Translations under genes and position numbers: made by a program
Assembly: GCA_938001995.1 (NCBI GenBank)
Contig: CALLAV010000122.1
Span: 1 to 15,674 of the forward strand
Source of the DNA: an uncultured Amylibacter sp.
Lineage (GTDB): Bacteria > Pseudomonadota > Alphaproteobacteria > Rhodobacterales > Rhodobacteraceae
DNA: 15,674 nt
Direction of reading: 5' to 3'
Notes under the pieces: generated by a model
The model's database searches: none
Told to the model about the DNA's origin: nothing
Seen by the model: the letters and a program-made list of their open reading frames with translations, nothing else
Part shown: piece by piece, positions 15,085 through 15,674 of the stretch
Position numbering within the stretch: position 1 is the first letter of the stretch
Layout: every line of letters starts with the position of its first letter

Positions 15085-15674
15085 GCACGCTGACAGAATA
15101 CGAGAACCGCGACGCGCTTTTCTTGGGTTTGGCACAAGTGGTTCAAGCCCAGCTTGTGGCATCGTTAAAAACAAAGGGCAGGGCGACTTTGGCGGTTCCC
15201 GGGGGAACAACCCCTGCGCCGTTTTTCAAACACTTGCAGTCTGCTCAGATTGAGTGGAGCAACGTCACAGTGATGCTGACGGATGAACGGTTTGTGCCTG
15301 AAACCTCGGATCGATCCAACACTGGGCTGTTGCGTGACAGTCTGTTCAAGGGCCATGCAGCAGCGGCCAAATTTGTCCCGATGTATGCACCAGCAGAGCG
15401 GCCAGAGGACGTGCTTGAACAATTGCAGCGCGGCATTGAAGCCGCGTTACCGCTCGATGTCTGTGTCCTTGGCATGGGCGAAGATATGCACACGGCCAGC
15501 ATTTTCCCAGAAGCGGATTTGCTGGCAGAAGCCCTTGGCGATGACGCGCCTGTTTTGCTGCCAATGCGTGCGCCAAACGCGCCAGAACCACGCATGACGC
15601 TGACCGCGCCAGTTCTGAAATCTGCGGCCAACCTACACCTGTTGATCGCAGGTCAGGGCAAGAAAGCAGCACTG
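15081..15674 (+). CDS. pgl: 6-phosphogluconolactonase, 3' end cut off by window
   Basis: Hydrolyses 6-phosphogluconolactone made by the preceding enzyme. The 198 visible residues start MSTLTEYENRDALFLGLA and run to the window edge without a stop. They include the family phosphate-binding VPGGTTP (40-46), MLTDERFVP and LGMGEDMHTASIFP. The last is the catalytic-region motif in which many members have Asp-Gly-His and this one has Asp-Met-His. Family members of the NagB/RpiA-like fold are about 220-235 residues, so only about 25-35 residues are missing. The ATG overlaps the zwf stop by 4 nt, coupling production of the two consecutive enzymes. A pgi or edd-type gene would be expected next, outside the window. 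Confidence 0.93.
   Translation, partial: MSTLTEYENRDALFLGLAQVVQAQLVASLKTKGRATLAVPGGTTPAPFFKHLQSAQIEWSNVTVMLTDERFVPETSDRSNTGLLRDSLFKGHAAAAKFVPMYAPAERPEDVLEQLQRGIEAALPLDVCVLGMGEDMHTASIFPEADLLAEALGDDAPVLLPMRAPNAPEPRMTLTAPVLKSAANLHLLIAGQGKKAAL

Overview
The window looks like a chromosomal segment of an alphaproteobacterium, most likely a marine Rhodobacteraceae (roseobacter-type) member. This rests on mid-range G+C as judged by eye, the gene families present (IalB, XerD, aroKB, zwf-pgl), the local gene order and the protein sequences. No species can be named from sequence alone. It is almost fully coding. I see no tRNA, rRNA, IS element, prophage or CRISPR array.

Layout. Bases 2-2351 (+): the C-terminal part of an LpxD-type acyltransferase, then an acyl carrier protein and a beta-ketoacyl-ACP synthase, ended by a strong bidirectional terminator. 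This looks like a lipid A / special acyl-chain cluster. Bases 2409-3029 (-): a secreted IalB-family protein with its own promoter. Bases 3030-3451 are non-coding but not empty. A well-formed promoter, about 80 nt of structured sequence and an intrinsic terminator, all on the minus strand, suggest an unannotated small RNA. Bases 3452-5023 (+): a HerA-like (DUF853/YjgR-type) ATPase. Its stop codon shares the bases TTAA with the stop of a convergent CNNM/CorC-type membrane protein (5020-6336, -). Bases 6411-7229 (+): a metallophosphoesterase-fold protein with unusual metal-site motifs and a foldable mRNA leader.

Bases 7208-9751 (-) form one operon: a 44-residue membrane protein, a secreted helical-repeat protein of unknown function and the recombinase XerD, all with overlapping genes. 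Divergent to it are aroK and aroB (9936-11602, +), two shikimate-pathway enzymes coupled by a TAATG overlap. Next, on the minus strand, come a radical SAM protein (12525-13487) and an EamA/DMT transporter (11635-12528), coupled by an ATGA overlap and possibly a make-and-export pair. Last, on the plus strand, zwf (13630-15084) and the 5' part of pgl (15081 onward), also joined by ATGA, give the first two steps from glucose-6-phosphate to 6-phosphogluconate, feeding the Entner-Doudoroff and pentose-phosphate routes.

Most of the window is ordinary core genome. The points that deserve a second look are the candidate small RNA at 3187-3267, the radical SAM-EamA pair, the specialised LpxD-ACP-KAS set, the altered metal-site motifs of the phosphoesterase and its leader, and the uncharacterised operon feeding xerD.
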